Shown in pieces: positions 41,635 to 51,064 of a stretch of 64,000 bases of DNA. Every line of letters begins with the position of its first letter. The first letter of the stretch is position 1. The stretch lies in assembly GCA_029099685.1 (NCBI GenBank), contig JAQXOO010000022.1, forward strand, positions 1 through 64,000. Direction: 5' to 3'. Source of the stretch: Clostridia bacterium. Lineage in GTDB: Bacteria > Bacillota > Clostridia > Oscillospirales > Butyricicoccaceae. A program made the position numbers and the translations under genes. Under the pieces are notes generated by a model. The model had not been told where the DNA came from. It was given only the letters and a program-made list of their open reading frames with translations, and searched no databases.

Positions 41635-43965
41635 ATGTCCCAAATTGACCGAAAAGCCGACCGCCATACCCGGCGCCGCATCGCCTTTGTGGCGGTGGTT
41701 TTTTGCGTGGTGCTCACCTCCGCAGTCATCCTGCGGCTGGCCTGGCTGCAGATCGTCAACCAGGAATTTTACGAGCAGAAAGCCCTCAGCAGCCAGACCC
41801 GGGACGTGACCATCTATCCCACCCGGGGCACCATCTACGATGCCAAGGGCAAGCCGTTGGCCATCTCCGCCAGCACGGAGATGCTCATCATCAACCCCAG
41901 GCAGCTCAGACCCGAGGAGTCGGCTGATCTCAGCGACGCGGAGCGGATCCTGCTGGGCTTTGAGCTGGAACCGAAATACACCATGACCGACCAGCAGAAG
42001 GACACCGTCAAAAACTACCGCATCGAGCTGCTGGTGTCCGAACTGCCCAGCCTGCTGGAGGGGCTGGATGGCGAGACCGTCCGGGCCAAGGCCACCAAGG
42101 ACAGCGCCTATCAGGTGCTCATGCGGGGCGTGGAAAAGGACCAGGCCGACGGGGTGCGCCGCTTTCTGTCCGCCAACAAGCTCATCGGCGGACTGTATTT
42201 CACCGATGATTCCACCCGCTATTATCCCTACGGCAGCTTTCTGGCCCACGTGCTGGGCTGCGTGGGCGCCGACGAGCAGGGCCTCACCGGGCTGGAAAAA
42301 AAGTTTGACGAGGTGCTGACGGGCACCCCCGGCCGGGCGGTGACCCTTACCGACGCCCGGGGCAACGCCCTGACAGAGGATTACGAGCTGTACTACCCGG
42401 CGGAGGAGGGCCAGTCGCTGGTGCTCACCATCGACGAGGTGCTGCAGCATTTTCTGGAAAAGAATCTGGAGATCGCCTACAACGACAACAAGGTCCAGGG
42501 CTCGGTGGTGGGCGTGGTCATGGACGTGAATGACGGCGGCATCCTGGCCATGGCCTCCTATCCCGACTTTGACCCCAACGACCCCTTTACCCTCACCGAT
42601 ACGGAAAAGGCCGCCGAGATCGCCGCCATCGCCGACGATGAGCAGCGGGCCGCGGCCCGCAGCGAGGCGGTTTATCAGCAGTGGAGCAACAAGGCGGTGT
42701 CCTTCATGTACTACCCCGGCTCCACCTTCAAGATCCTGACGGTGGCCGAAGCCCTGGAAGAGGGCGTTGTTACTGAAAACAGCCGCTTTTACTGTCCCGG
42801 CTACAAGGTGGTGGAGGGCTATCCCAAGCCCATCCACTGCTGGAAGACCCAGGGACACGGCAGCGAGGACCTGGGGGATGTGCTGCGCAATTCCTGCAAC
42901 CCGGCGGTGATGACCATCGGCCTGGAGCTGGGCAAGGAGCGCTTCGCCGAGTATGCGGAGGCCTTCGGCCTCCGGGAAAAGACCGGCATCGAGCTGAACG
43001 GCGAGGCCGTGGGCCTGTTCAACCTGCAGAGCAACGTGGACCTGGCGGTCTACTCCTTCGGCCAGAACTTTTCCATCACCCCCATCCAGATGATCACCGC
43101 GGTGTCCGCCGTGGCCAACGGCGGCATGCTGCTGAAGCCCCATATCGTCAAGGAGGTGCTCAACGCCGACGGCACCGTGGCCCAGAGCTTCGGCCGCACC
43201 GAGGTGCGGCAGGTCATCTCCAAGGAGACCTCTGACCTGATGCGGGAGATGCTGGAGAGCGTGGTCAAGACTGGCACCGGTAAAAACGCCTATGTGGCGG
43301 GCTACCGGGTGGCGGGCAAGACCGGCACCACCGAAAAGATCGCCGAAATGAACCAGACCGGCAAGGATAAGCTGTATGTGACCTCCTTCGTGGCCTTCGC
43401 TCCGGCGGATAACCCCCAGATCGCCGTGCTCATCCTGCTGGATACCCCCACCGTGGGCAAAATCTCCGGCGGCCTCAACACCGCCCCCGTGGTGCGGCGG
43501 TTTCTGGAGGAGGCGCTGCCCTATCTGGACATTGACCCCATCTATACCGAAGACGAGCAGAACGCCAGGAGCGTGGTCATGCCCGACGTCACCGGCCTGA
43601 GCTACAGCGAGGCCGAGGCCGCTCTGAAAAAGCTGGGCATGACCTGCACCAGCCAGGGCAGCGATGCCCGGGTCACCGACCAGGTCCCCGCCGCCGGCGC
43701 AACGGTGGCCAGCAGCACCAAGGCGGTGCTGTATCTGGGCGGCTCCAAGCCGGATAAGCAGGTCACCGTTCCCGACCTCACCGGCCATACCCTGAGCCAG
43801 GCGAAGAATACGCTGCAGAACCTGGGCCTGTATATCCTGGTCTCCGGCGGCGTGTCCGAGGGCACCCAGACCGTCACCAAACAGGAGGTGGCGGCCCAAA
43901 GCCAGGTGGCTTACGGCACGGTCATCACGGTGGAGACCACCGATATGGCCCAGCAGTCTCAGTAA
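41635..43965 (+). CDS. Class B penicillin-binding protein with PASTA domains (FtsI/SpoVD type)
   Basis: 776-residue transpeptidase that cross-links septal (or spore) peptidoglycan. It has one N-terminal membrane helix (about 16-36) and a dimerisation domain with RGTIYDAKGKPLAIS. The penicillin-binding triad is S363TFK (in YYPGSTFK), S420CN and K562TGTT. Two PASTA repeats run from about residue 645 to the C-terminus (VMPDVTGLSYSEAEAALKKLG and VTVPDLTGHTLSQAKNTLQNLG). Position in the dcw cluster suggests the division role; a SpoVD role cannot be excluded. Confidence 0.94.
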   Translation: MSQIDRKADRHTRRRIAFVAVVFCVVLTSAVILRLAWLQIVNQEFYEQKALSSQTRDVTIYPTRGTIYDAKGKPLAISASTEMLIINPRQLRPEESADLSDAERILLGFELEPKYTMTDQQKDTVKNYRIELLVSELPSLLEGLDGETVRAKATKDSAYQVLMRGVEKDQADGVRRFLSANKLIGGLYFTDDSTRYYPYGSFLAHVLGCVGADEQGLTGLEKKFDEVLTGTPGRAVTLTDARGNALTEDYELYYPAEEGQSLVLTIDEVLQHFLEKNLEIAYNDNKVQGSVVGVVMDVNDGGILAMASYPDFDPNDPFTLTDTEKAAEIAAIADDEQRAAARSEAVYQQWSNKAVSFMYYPGSTFKILTVAEALEEGVVTENSRFYCPGYKVVEGYPKPIHCWKTQGHGSEDLGDVLRNSCNPAVMTIGLELGKERFAEYAEAFGLREKTGIELNGEAVGLFNLQSNVDLAVYSFGQNFSITPIQMITAVSAVANGGMLLKPHIVKEVLNADGTVAQSFGRTEVRQVISKETSDLMREMLESVVKTGTGKNAYVAGYRVAGKTGTTEKIAEMNQTGKDKLYVTSFVAFAPADNPQIAVLILLDTPTVGKISGGLNTAPVVRRFLEEALPYLDIDPIYTEDEQNARSVVMPDVTGLSYSEAEAALKKLGMTCTSQGSDARVTDQVPAAGATVASSTKAVLYLGGSKPDKQVTVPDLTGHTLSQAKNTLQNLGLYILVSGGVSEGTQTVTKQEVAAQSQVAYGTVITVETTDMAQQSQ

Positions 43966-43994
43966 TCCATTCGTTTCCCGGGAAAGGAGAAGCT

Positions 43995-45443
43995 ATGAAA
44001 TTAAAGGATCTGCTGCGGGAGGTCACGCCCACGCGCATGGCCGGCCCCGGCGAGGCGGACATCACCGGCGTTTGCTATGACTCCCGGAAGGCGGCGCCCG
44101 GCTGCCTGTTTGTGGCCGTACGCGGCTTCCGGAGCGATGGCCACGCCTATATCCCCGCGGCCCTGGAACAGGGCGCCGCCGCCCTGCTGGTGGAAGAAAT
44201 GCCCGGGGACCTGCCTGAACACGTCACCTGTGTCCAGGTGGACGATACACGGGCGGCGCTGGCCCGGGTGGCCGCGGCCTGGTACGGCCATCCTGAGCGG
44301 GAGCTGAAGCTGATCGGCGTCACCGGGACCAACGGAAAGACCACCGTCACCCATCTGGTGCGGCATATTCTGGAAAAGAACGGCCGAAAATGCGGCCTGA
44401 TCGGCACAAACGGCGTGTATTTCGGCGATGTCTGCCGGGAATCCGCCCGCACCACGCCGGAATCCCTGGAGCTGTACGGACTTTTGCGGGAAATGGCCGA
44501 CAGCGGCTGCACCTGCGCCGCCATGGAGGTGTCCTCCCACAGCCTGGCCCTCCAGCGGGTGCTGGGACTGCGCTTTGCCGCCGCCGCCTTTACCAACCTG
44601 ACCCAGGACCATCTGGACTTTCACGGAGACATGGAGCACTATTACCGGACAAAGGCCCTTTTGTTCGACCGGTGCGATACCGCCGTCATCAATCTGGATG
44701 ACAGCTGGGGCCAACGCCTGACGGAGGAAAAGACCTGCCCCCGCATCACCCTCTCCGCCCGGCGGGACGAAGCGGACCTGGTGGCCAAAAACATCCGCCT
44801 GCAGCCCGACGGCATCCAGGCGGTGGTGGTCCGGGACTGCGACATCGCCCGGCTGCGGCTGGGCATCCCCGGGATGTTCTCGGTATATAATGCCCTGACG
44901 GCAGCGGGCTGCTGCCTGGCCCTGGGGCTGTCTCTGGAGCAGGTGTGCGCCGCCCTGGCCGACGCGCCTGGCATCAAGGGCCGGGCGGAGATCGTCCCCA
45001 CCGGGCGGGATTTTACCGTCATGATCGACTATTCCCACACGCCGGACAGCATGGAGAACATTCTCCGCACCGTCCGGGGCTATGCCCGGGGCCGGGTCGT
45101 CGGCCTGTTCGGCGCGGGAGGAGACCGGGACCACGCCAAGCGGCCCATCATGGGCCGGGTGGGCGCCGAGGGCTGCGACCTGTGCGTCGTCACCTCCGAC
45201 AATCCCCGGAGCGAGGACCCCGAAGCCATCATCCGGGACATTCTCAGCGGCATGGACAGCAAAGCCCGGCCCAAGGTGATCCCCGACCGGCGGGAGGCCA
45301 TCGCCTGGGCCGTGAAAAACGCCCGGAAGGATGATATCATCGTCCTCATGGGCAAGGGCCAGGAGACCTATCAGGAGGTCAAGGGCCAAAAGCTCCATTT
45401 GGACGAGCGGGAAGAAGTGGCCCGCGCCCTGGAGCAGCTGTAA
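43995..45443 (+). CDS. murE: UDP-MurNAc-tripeptide synthetase, meso-DAP type
   Basis: 482-residue Mur ligase that adds the third stem-peptide amino acid. The P-loop is VTGTNGKTT near residue 114, and the central-domain AFTNLTQDHLDFHG is present. The substrate-selecting motif is DNPR at residues 402-405, the form found in meso-diaminopimelate-adding enzymes. The start follows GGAAAGGAG. Confidence 0.96.
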   Translation: MKLKDLLREVTPTRMAGPGEADITGVCYDSRKAAPGCLFVAVRGFRSDGHAYIPAALEQGAAALLVEEMPGDLPEHVTCVQVDDTRAALARVAAAWYGHPERELKLIGVTGTNGKTTVTHLVRHILEKNGRKCGLIGTNGVYFGDVCRESARTTPESLELYGLLREMADSGCTCAAMEVSSHSLALQRVLGLRFAAAAFTNLTQDHLDFHGDMEHYYRTKALLFDRCDTAVINLDDSWGQRLTEEKTCPRITLSARRDEADLVAKNIRLQPDGIQAVVVRDCDIARLRLGIPGMFSVYNALTAAGCCLALGLSLEQVCAALADAPGIKGRAEIVPTGRDFTVMIDYSHTPDSMENILRTVRGYARGRVVGLFGAGGDRDHAKRPIMGRVGAEGCDLCVVTSDNPRSEDPEAIIRDILSGMDSKARPKVIPDRREAIAWAVKNARKDDIIVLMGKGQETYQEVKGQKLHLDEREEVARALEQL

Positions 45444-45446
45444 AAG

Positions 45447-45471
45447 GCGGGGGCTGCAGGACGGCCCCCGC
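45447..45471 (+). repeat. GC hairpin between murE and mraY
   Basis: GCGGGGGC and GCCCCCGC form an 8-bp stem with a 9-base loop, with no U tract; probably a minor attenuating or stabilising element. Confidence 0.5.
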
Positions 45472-45501
45472 GGAGAAGTATCAAAGGACAGGAGAACGGA
45501 T

Positions 45502-46476
45502 ATGAGTAAGCTGACCTATCTGCTGCAGACGGCGGGCCTGGCGTTCGTGCTGGCCGCCCTGATGGCACCCGTCATCATCAAAAAGCTCCGGGAGCTGAAG
45601 TTCGGCCAGAAGATCCTGGAGGACGGCCCCACCTGGCACAAGGGAAAGCAGAACACCCCCACCATGGGCGGTGTGATCTTTATCGCCGCCATGACGCTGG
45701 TGGTGCTGACCACCCTTCCCGCCATGGCGTCCGCCCATGATTACCGGGCTCTGGTGATGCTGGGCCTGAGCCTGGTCTTCGGCGGCATCGGCATGATCGA
45801 CGACTGGACCAAGATCCGGAAAAAGCGCAACAAGGGCCTCACCGCCCTGCAAAAGCTGCTGCTGCAGGTGGCCGCCGCGGTTTTGTTCCTGGTCACCATG
45901 CGCGTGATGGGCTATCTCAGCGCCGAGCTGTACATCCCCTTTGCCGGCGTCAGCCTGAGGCTGCCCTGGCCGGTGTATCTGGCCCTCAGCACGTTCATCA
46001 TCGTGGGCGCCGACAACGCCGTCAACCTCACCGACGGCATCGACGGCCTGTGCTCCTCGGTCACAGCCGTGGTCGCCGTGTTTTTTTCCCTGGTCTTTTT
46101 GCGGGAGGGCAGCGGCGCCGCCGCCTTTTCCCTGGCGCTGGCCGGCGGCCTTTTGGGCTTTTTCCTGTTCAACAAGCACCCGGCCAGGGTCTTTATGGGC
46201 GATACCGGCTCCCTGTTTCTGGGCGGCGCGGTGTGCGCCATGGCCTTTGCCTATGATATGCCCCTGATCCTGGTCCCGGTGGGCATGGTCTATATCATCG
46301 AGACCCTGTCCGATATCATCCAGGTGGTCTATTTCAAGGCCACCCACGGCAAGCGGTTTTTTAAGATGGCCCCCTTCCACCACCACCTGGAGCTGTGCGG
46401 CTGGAGCGAGTGGAAGATCGTCATCACGGCCTGCTGCCTGACGGCGGCGCTGTGCGCCCTGTCCCTGCTGGCATAA
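45502..46476 (+). CDS. mraY: Phospho-N-acetylmuramoyl-pentapeptide-transferase
   Basis: 324-residue membrane enzyme making lipid I from UDP-MurNAc-pentapeptide. The conserved aspartates lie in GMIDDWTKIRKKRNKGL and in DNAVNLTDGIDGL, and the HHHLE motif (FHHHLEL) is near the C-terminus. ATG at 45502 follows AGGAG; the longer open frame upstream overlaps murE. Confidence 0.96.
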   Translation: MSKLTYLLQTAGLAFVLAALMAPVIIKKLRELKFGQKILEDGPTWHKGKQNTPTMGGVIFIAAMTLVVLTTLPAMASAHDYRALVMLGLSLVFGGIGMIDDWTKIRKKRNKGLTALQKLLLQVAAAVLFLVTMRVMGYLSAELYIPFAGVSLRLPWPVYLALSTFIIVGADNAVNLTDGIDGLCSSVTAVVAVFFSLVFLREGSGAAAFSLALAGGLLGFFLFNKHPARVFMGDTGSLFLGGAVCAMAFAYDMPLILVPVGMVYIIETLSDIIQVVYFKATHGKRFFKMAPFHHHLELCGWSEWKIVITACCLTAALCALSLLA

Positions 46477-46524
46477 GATCCCCCGGTGTACCCCTGAAAG
46501 GAGCTGTTTCCCATTCCCTCCGAT

Positions 46525-47745
46525 ATGGCCCGAAAGATCAAAAAGCCCCGCACCGTCCCTGCGGCCGGGCGCGGCCCCGCCCCGGCGGAGCCTGCCCAAC
46601 AGCCCGAGCGGGTGGAAAAGTGCGGCCACATGGACCAGCCGCTGCTGATGCTCACCATGCTGCTGCTGGGCCTGGGCCTGGTCTGCCTGTTTTCCGCCAG
46701 CTATGCCACCGCTTATGACAAGCAGGACGGCAACGCCACCTACTTTATTTTCCGCCAGGGCATTTTTGCGGCGGGCGGTGTGGTGGTGATGCTGGTGCTG
46801 TCCAAATTCGACTACCATAAGCTGCATTATTTTGCCATTCCCGCCCTGATCGCCGCGGTTTTGGTGATGGCTACCATCAAGATCCCCGGGCTGAAAAACT
46901 ACTGGATCAACCGAAACGGCGCTATCCGCTGGATCCAGATCCCCGCGCTGGGTACCTTCCAGCCCTCGGAGCTGGCAAAGATTGCCGTGATCTTGTGTTT
47001 TTCCAGTCTGGCCACCATTTTCGGGCCGAAAAAGATGCACACCCTCCGGTGGGGCATCCTGCCCTTTATGGCCATCATCGGCGTGTTCGCCGTGGAGATG
47101 AGCTGGGAAAAGCACCTGTCCGGCACCCTCATCATCGCGGCCATCGGCATGGTCATCATCTATTTCGGCGGCGCCAACCTGTTCTGGTTCGGCCTGGGCG
47201 GCTGCGGCGTGGGTGCCGGAGCGCTGTGGTACCTGAACTCCGAACGGGGCGCGTACGCCATGGAGCGCATCCACATCTGGCTGGATCCCTTCAGCGACCC
47301 GCTGGGCGACGGCTGGCAGGGCGTCCAGAGCCAGCTGGCCATCGGCAGCGGCGGCTTCTGGGGCCTGGGCCTGGGCCAGAGCCGCCAGAAGCACCTGTAC
47401 CTGCCGGAGCCCGCCAACGACTTTATCTTCGCGGTGATCTGCGAGGAGCTGGGTTTTGTGGGCGCGGTGATGGTGGTGGTGGTGTTCGCCCTGCTCATCT
47501 GGCGGGGCTACTACATCGCCCTCCGGGCCTCGGATAAGTTCGGCACCCTGCTGGCGGCGGGCATCACCACCCAGATCGCGGTGCAGACTTTTTTGAACCT
47601 GGGCGTGGTCACGGGACTGCTGCCCATCACTGGCGCGTCGCTGCCCTTTTTCAGCTACGGCGGCACAGCGCTGCTGATCCAGCTGGCGGAGATGGGCATT
47701 CTGCTGAGCATCTCCCGGCATATGCCCGCCCCGCGGGAGGGCTGA
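46525..47745 (+). CDS. ftsW: FtsW/RodA/SpoVE-family peptidoglycan glycosyltransferase
   Basis: 406-residue polytopic SEDS protein that polymerises lipid II with the partner PBP. It has a basic N-terminal 35 residues, then ten predicted helices with WIQIPALGTFQPSELAKIA and the GLGLGQSRQKHLYLPEPANDFIFAVICEE signature. Start choice is uncertain: the ATG at 46525 lies 21 bases after AAAGGAG, whereas an in-frame ATT at 46513 is nine bases after it. The context favours FtsW, but SpoVE is similar. Confidence 0.93.
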   Translation: MARKIKKPRTVPAAGRGPAPAEPAQQPERVEKCGHMDQPLLMLTMLLLGLGLVCLFSASYATAYDKQDGNATYFIFRQGIFAAGGVVVMLVLSKFDYHKLHYFAIPALIAAVLVMATIKIPGLKNYWINRNGAIRWIQIPALGTFQPSELAKIAVILCFSSLATIFGPKKMHTLRWGILPFMAIIGVFAVEMSWEKHLSGTLIIAAIGMVIIYFGGANLFWFGLGGCGVGAGALWYLNSERGAYAMERIHIWLDPFSDPLGDGWQGVQSQLAIGSGGFWGLGLGQSRQKHLYLPEPANDFIFAVICEELGFVGAVMVVVVFALLIWRGYYIALRASDKFGTLLAAGITTQIAVQTFLNLGVVTGLLPITGASLPFFSYGGTALLIQLAEMGILLSISRHMPAPREG

Positions 47746-47777
47746 CAACGAAAAATCAACAAGGAAGTGACACAGTC

Positions 47778-48881
47778 ATGAAGATCGTTTTTGCAGGCGG
47801 CGGCACGGCGGGCCACGTGAACCCGGCCCTGGCCGTGGCGGGCTATATCTGTCAGAAGGAGCCGGGCAGCCAGGTGTGGCTTTCCGGCGGAAAGGGGAAT
47901 ATTGAGGAAAAGCTGGCCCAAAAGGCGAGCTATCCTATCTATACCTTCCCCCTGAAGGGCCTGTCCCGGGCCAAAAGCCTGGCGGGACTCAAACAGACGG
48001 CAAAGGCCCTGCTGGATATGCAGAAGGCCACCGGAGCGTGCAAAAAGATCCTGGCGGACATCCGGCCCGACGTGGTCATGGGCACCGGCGGTTACGCCAG
48101 CTTTCCCATGGTGCGGGCGGCGGCGCAGCTGGGGCTGAAAACCGCCGTTTTGGAGGTGAATGCCACCCCCGGCGTGGCAACCAAACAGTTGGCAAAAAGG
48201 GTGGACTGCACCATGCTGTCCTTTGCCGAGACCGAAGCCCTGGTCCCGGGCGCCAGACGGACGGTGCTCACCGGCAGCCCTGTGCGTGAGGAGATCCTCA
48301 CCTGCCGGCAGCGGGAATATCCACCTCTCTTTGACAACGGCCTGCCCACGGTGGTGTGCTTCTGGGGCAGCGTGGGCGCCAAATACATGAATGAAAAGAT
48401 GCTGAAGGTGGCCGAACTGGTGACCCGGCGGCAGCAGTTCAACCTGCTGCAGGTCAGCGGCGCTTCCCACTACGGCTGGATGAAGGAGGCCCTCACCAAG
48501 GCGGGCGTGGTCACCGACCGGGGGAACTTCCGGCTCACCGACTATCTCTACGATATGGACCGGGTGCTGGCAAAGGCCGACCTGGTGATCTGCCGGGCGG
48601 GGGGCACCCTGTCAGAGCTGTGCGCCGCCGGCACCCCCGCCATCGTGGTACCCTCTCCCTATGTGGCGGAAAACCATCAGGAGAAAAACGCCCGCATTCT
48701 GGAGGCCGCCGGCGCGGTCCGGGTCATCACCGAGGGGGAATCCACCCCGGAGCTGCTGTATGACACCGCCTGGAGCCTGCTGCAGGCCCCGGAGGTTCTG
48801 GCGGAAATGGGCAAAAACGCCCGGGCAAAGGCCCAGCCCGATGTGCTGGAGCACATCTATCAGACGCTGAAATCCCTGTAA
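47778..48881 (+). CDS. murG: UDP-GlcNAc:MurNAc-pentapeptide-undecaprenol GlcNAc transferase
   Basis: 367-residue GT28 glycosyltransferase making lipid II. The N-terminal GGGTAGHVNPALAVA loop binds lipid I, and the C-terminal donor-binding region has VICRAGGTLSELCAAGTPAIVVPSP and NHQEKNARILEAAG. Full length. Confidence 0.96.
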   Translation: MKIVFAGGGTAGHVNPALAVAGYICQKEPGSQVWLSGGKGNIEEKLAQKASYPIYTFPLKGLSRAKSLAGLKQTAKALLDMQKATGACKKILADIRPDVVMGTGGYASFPMVRAAAQLGLKTAVLEVNATPGVATKQLAKRVDCTMLSFAETEALVPGARRTVLTGSPVREEILTCRQREYPPLFDNGLPTVVCFWGSVGAKYMNEKMLKVAELVTRRQQFNLLQVSGASHYGWMKEALTKAGVVTDRGNFRLTDYLYDMDRVLAKADLVICRAGGTLSELCAAGTPAIVVPSPYVAENHQEKNARILEAAGAVRVITEGESTPELLYDTAWSLLQAPEVLAEMGKNARAKAQPDVLEHIYQTLKSL

Positions 48882-48934
48882 GCACCCTTTTTTGGCATAC
48901 CGCATAGGATGGCCTGAAAGAAAGGAGCCATCCT

Positions 48935-50188
48935 ATGAGTTACTATCTGGTGCGGGGCGGGCAGGCCCTGCGGGGGGAGGTCCCCATCAGCGGCGCGAAA
49001 AACAGCGTCCTGCCCATTTTGGCCGCCACCCTTCTCAACGGCGGCCGCAGCCTGTTACATAACTGCCCCGACCTGCGGGACGTGCGCTCGGCCATCCAGA
49101 TCCTGCAGCATCTGGGCTGCAAGGTCAGCCGGGAGGGCGACACCATATTGGTGGATTCCTCGGTGGTGGACCGGTGGGATGTCCCCCATGAGCTCATGCG
49201 GGAGATGCGTTCCTCGGTGATTTTCCTGGGGCCCATTCTGGCCCGGTGCGGCCGGGCGCGGCTGAGCCTGCCCGGCGGCTGCGAGATCGGCCAGCGGCCC
49301 ATCGACCTGCACCTTTCCTCCCTGCGGAAGCTGGGCGTCTCCATCCGGGAGCAGGGGGGCGATATCCTGTGCGAGGCCCGGGACCTGCGGGGCGGAGACA
49401 TCATCCTCAGCTTCCCCAGTGTAGGCGCCACGGAAAACACCATCCTCACCGCCACGGCCTGTCCCGGGGTCACCCGGCTCATCAACGCCGCCCGGGAACC
49501 GGAGATCGCGGACCTGCAGGCGTTTTTGCGGAAGACGGGCGTCCTGGTCCAGGGCGGGGGAGAGAGCGTCATCACTGTTTCGGGCGAAAGCCCCCGGAAC
49601 GATGTGGAACACACCATCCTGCCGGACCGCATCGAGACGGCCACCTACCTGTGCGCCGCCGCGGCCTGCGGAGGAGAGGTCACGGTCACGGGCGCGGAGC
49701 CGGAGCACGTGGGTACGGTCCTACAGTGCCTCACCGAGGCCGGCTGCCGGGTGCGCTGCGCCGGGCGGACCATCACCCTGCAGGCGCCCCGGGCGCTGGG
49801 CGGGATGTCTCCCGTGCGCACCATGCCCTATCCGGGCTTTCCCACCGACGCCCAGGCGCCGCTGATGGCGGCAGCCTGCACCGGACAGGGGACCTCTCTG
49901 TTTATCGAGACCATTTTTGAAAACCGCTTTCGCCACGCCGCTGAGCTGGCGCGCATGGGCGCGGATATCCGCGTCAACGGCCGCACGGCGCTGGTCACGG
50001 GAAGACCGCTCCACGGGGCGCGGGTGCGCAGCACAGACCTGCGCGGCGGCGCGGCGCTGGTGGTGGCGGGCCTGGCGGCGGAGGGCGAAAGCATCGTGGA
50101 AGGCATCACCCACATCGACCGGGGCTACGAGCGGCTGGCGGAAAAACTGACCGCCCTGGGCGCCGATATCCGGCGGGTGGAGGCGTAA
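48935..50188 (+). CDS. murA: UDP-N-acetylglucosamine 1-carboxyvinyltransferase
   Basis: 417-residue enzyme of the first committed peptidoglycan step. The opening GEVPISGAKNSVLPILAATLL and the PEP/fosfomycin-reactive cysteine in LPGGCEIGQRPIDLH are intact, so fosfomycin sensitivity at this site is expected. It lies within the dcw cluster between murG and ftsQ. Many Firmicutes have a second murA elsewhere. Confidence 0.96.
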   Translation: MSYYLVRGGQALRGEVPISGAKNSVLPILAATLLNGGRSLLHNCPDLRDVRSAIQILQHLGCKVSREGDTILVDSSVVDRWDVPHELMREMRSSVIFLGPILARCGRARLSLPGGCEIGQRPIDLHLSSLRKLGVSIREQGGDILCEARDLRGGDIILSFPSVGATENTILTATACPGVTRLINAAREPEIADLQAFLRKTGVLVQGGGESVITVSGESPRNDVEHTILPDRIETATYLCAAAACGGEVTVTGAEPEHVGTVLQCLTEAGCRVRCAGRTITLQAPRALGGMSPVRTMPYPGFPTDAQAPLMAAACTGQGTSLFIETIFENRFRHAAELARMGADIRVNGRTALVTGRPLHGARVRSTDLRGGAALVVAGLAAEGESIVEGITHIDRGYERLAEKLTALGADIRRVEA

Positions 50189-50203
50189 AAGAAAGGAAAC
50201 GCT

Positions 50204-51040
50204 ATGGCACAGCAGAAGGGAAGCTCCAATAAAAAACGGCGCCGCCGCCGGCGGGCCCGGCGGGGCGGCGCGCCCGCCGTCCTGATCCTGCTGTGCCTGC
50301 TGGTGGGGACGGTGGCCATCATCACCGCCATGACCATCTTTTTCAAGATCCGGACCATCACCCTCACGGGAGACACCCGGTACAGCGAGGAATATGTGGC
50401 GCAGGCCTCCGGCCTGGAGCCGGGGGACAACCTGATCCTGTTCAACAAGTTTGCCGCCATCGACAGCATTTTCCAGGCCTGCCCCTATCTGGACACGGTG
50501 CAGATGCGCCGCCGGTACCCCGACGGCATCGAGATTTTGGTCACCGAATGCGTGCCCGCCGCCGTTCTGGAGGACGCGCCGGATACCGCGCCCGACCCCA
50601 AGGACCCGGAAAAGACCCTGCCGGTGGGCGGCACGGGGAGCTGGCTCATCAGCCTGGACGGTAAGCTTCTGGAAAAAACAGCGGTTTCCGCCCAGTACAC
50701 CCTCACCAGGATCTCGGGCATCACCCTTTCCCAGCCGGAAGTGGGGAAATACGCGAATTTTTTTGACGAGGATGACAAAAAACCCTTGTTTTTGTTATTG
50801 AATACTGCCGCGGATGATGGTATACTACAAGATATAGGTGAAGTGGACTTTTCGAGGCAATATGATATCTCTTTTACCTATTTGGACCGGTTTACGGTGA
50901 AGATCGGCTCCACCGAAAATCTGGAAGAAAAACTGTGCTACCTGCACCTGATCGTGGAGGACAAGCTGGGCGCCAACGCCCGGGGAACGCTGGACCTTTC
51001 CGATGTGCGGACCGCACGATTCATACCGACAACAGACTGA
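50204..51040 (+). CDS. ftsQ: Cell division protein FtsQ/DivIB
   Basis: 278-residue bitopic protein. It has a very basic N-terminus (KKRRRRRRARRGG), one helix (AVLILLCLLVGTVAIITAMTIFF), and a POTRA domain opening IRTITLTGDTRYSEEYVAQASGL, followed by the FtsQ domain ending near the C-terminus. It is the usual gene before ftsZ or ftsA. Confidence 0.92.
   Translation: MAQQKGSSNKKRRRRRRARRGGAPAVLILLCLLVGTVAIITAMTIFFKIRTITLTGDTRYSEEYVAQASGLEPGDNLILFNKFAAIDSIFQACPYLDTVQMRRRYPDGIEILVTECVPAAVLEDAPDTAPDPKDPEKTLPVGGTGSWLISLDGKLLEKTAVSAQYTLTRISGITLSQPEVGKYANFFDEDDKKPLFLLLNTAADDGILQDIGEVDFSRQYDISFTYLDRFTVKIGSTENLEEKLCYLHLIVEDKLGANARGTLDLSDVRTARFIPTTD
50798..50826 (+). promoter_or_regulatory. Candidate internal promoter for ftsZ within ftsQ
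   Basis: TTGAAT (50798-50803), 17 bases, TATACT (50821-50826) lie in an unusually AT-rich stretch of ftsQ, about 240 bases before ftsZ. It could give extra FtsZ over the other dcw products. Confidence 0.5.
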
Positions 51041-51064
51041 AGTTGACATAATGGAGGGTACACC

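Noticed and set aside
39928..43899. 1323-residue open frame on the minus strand across rsmH-ftsL-pbp
   Set aside because: It is the antisense shadow of GC-rich genes; the sequence is His/Gly/Val/Ala-rich, has no domain, and overlaps well-supported plus-strand genes.
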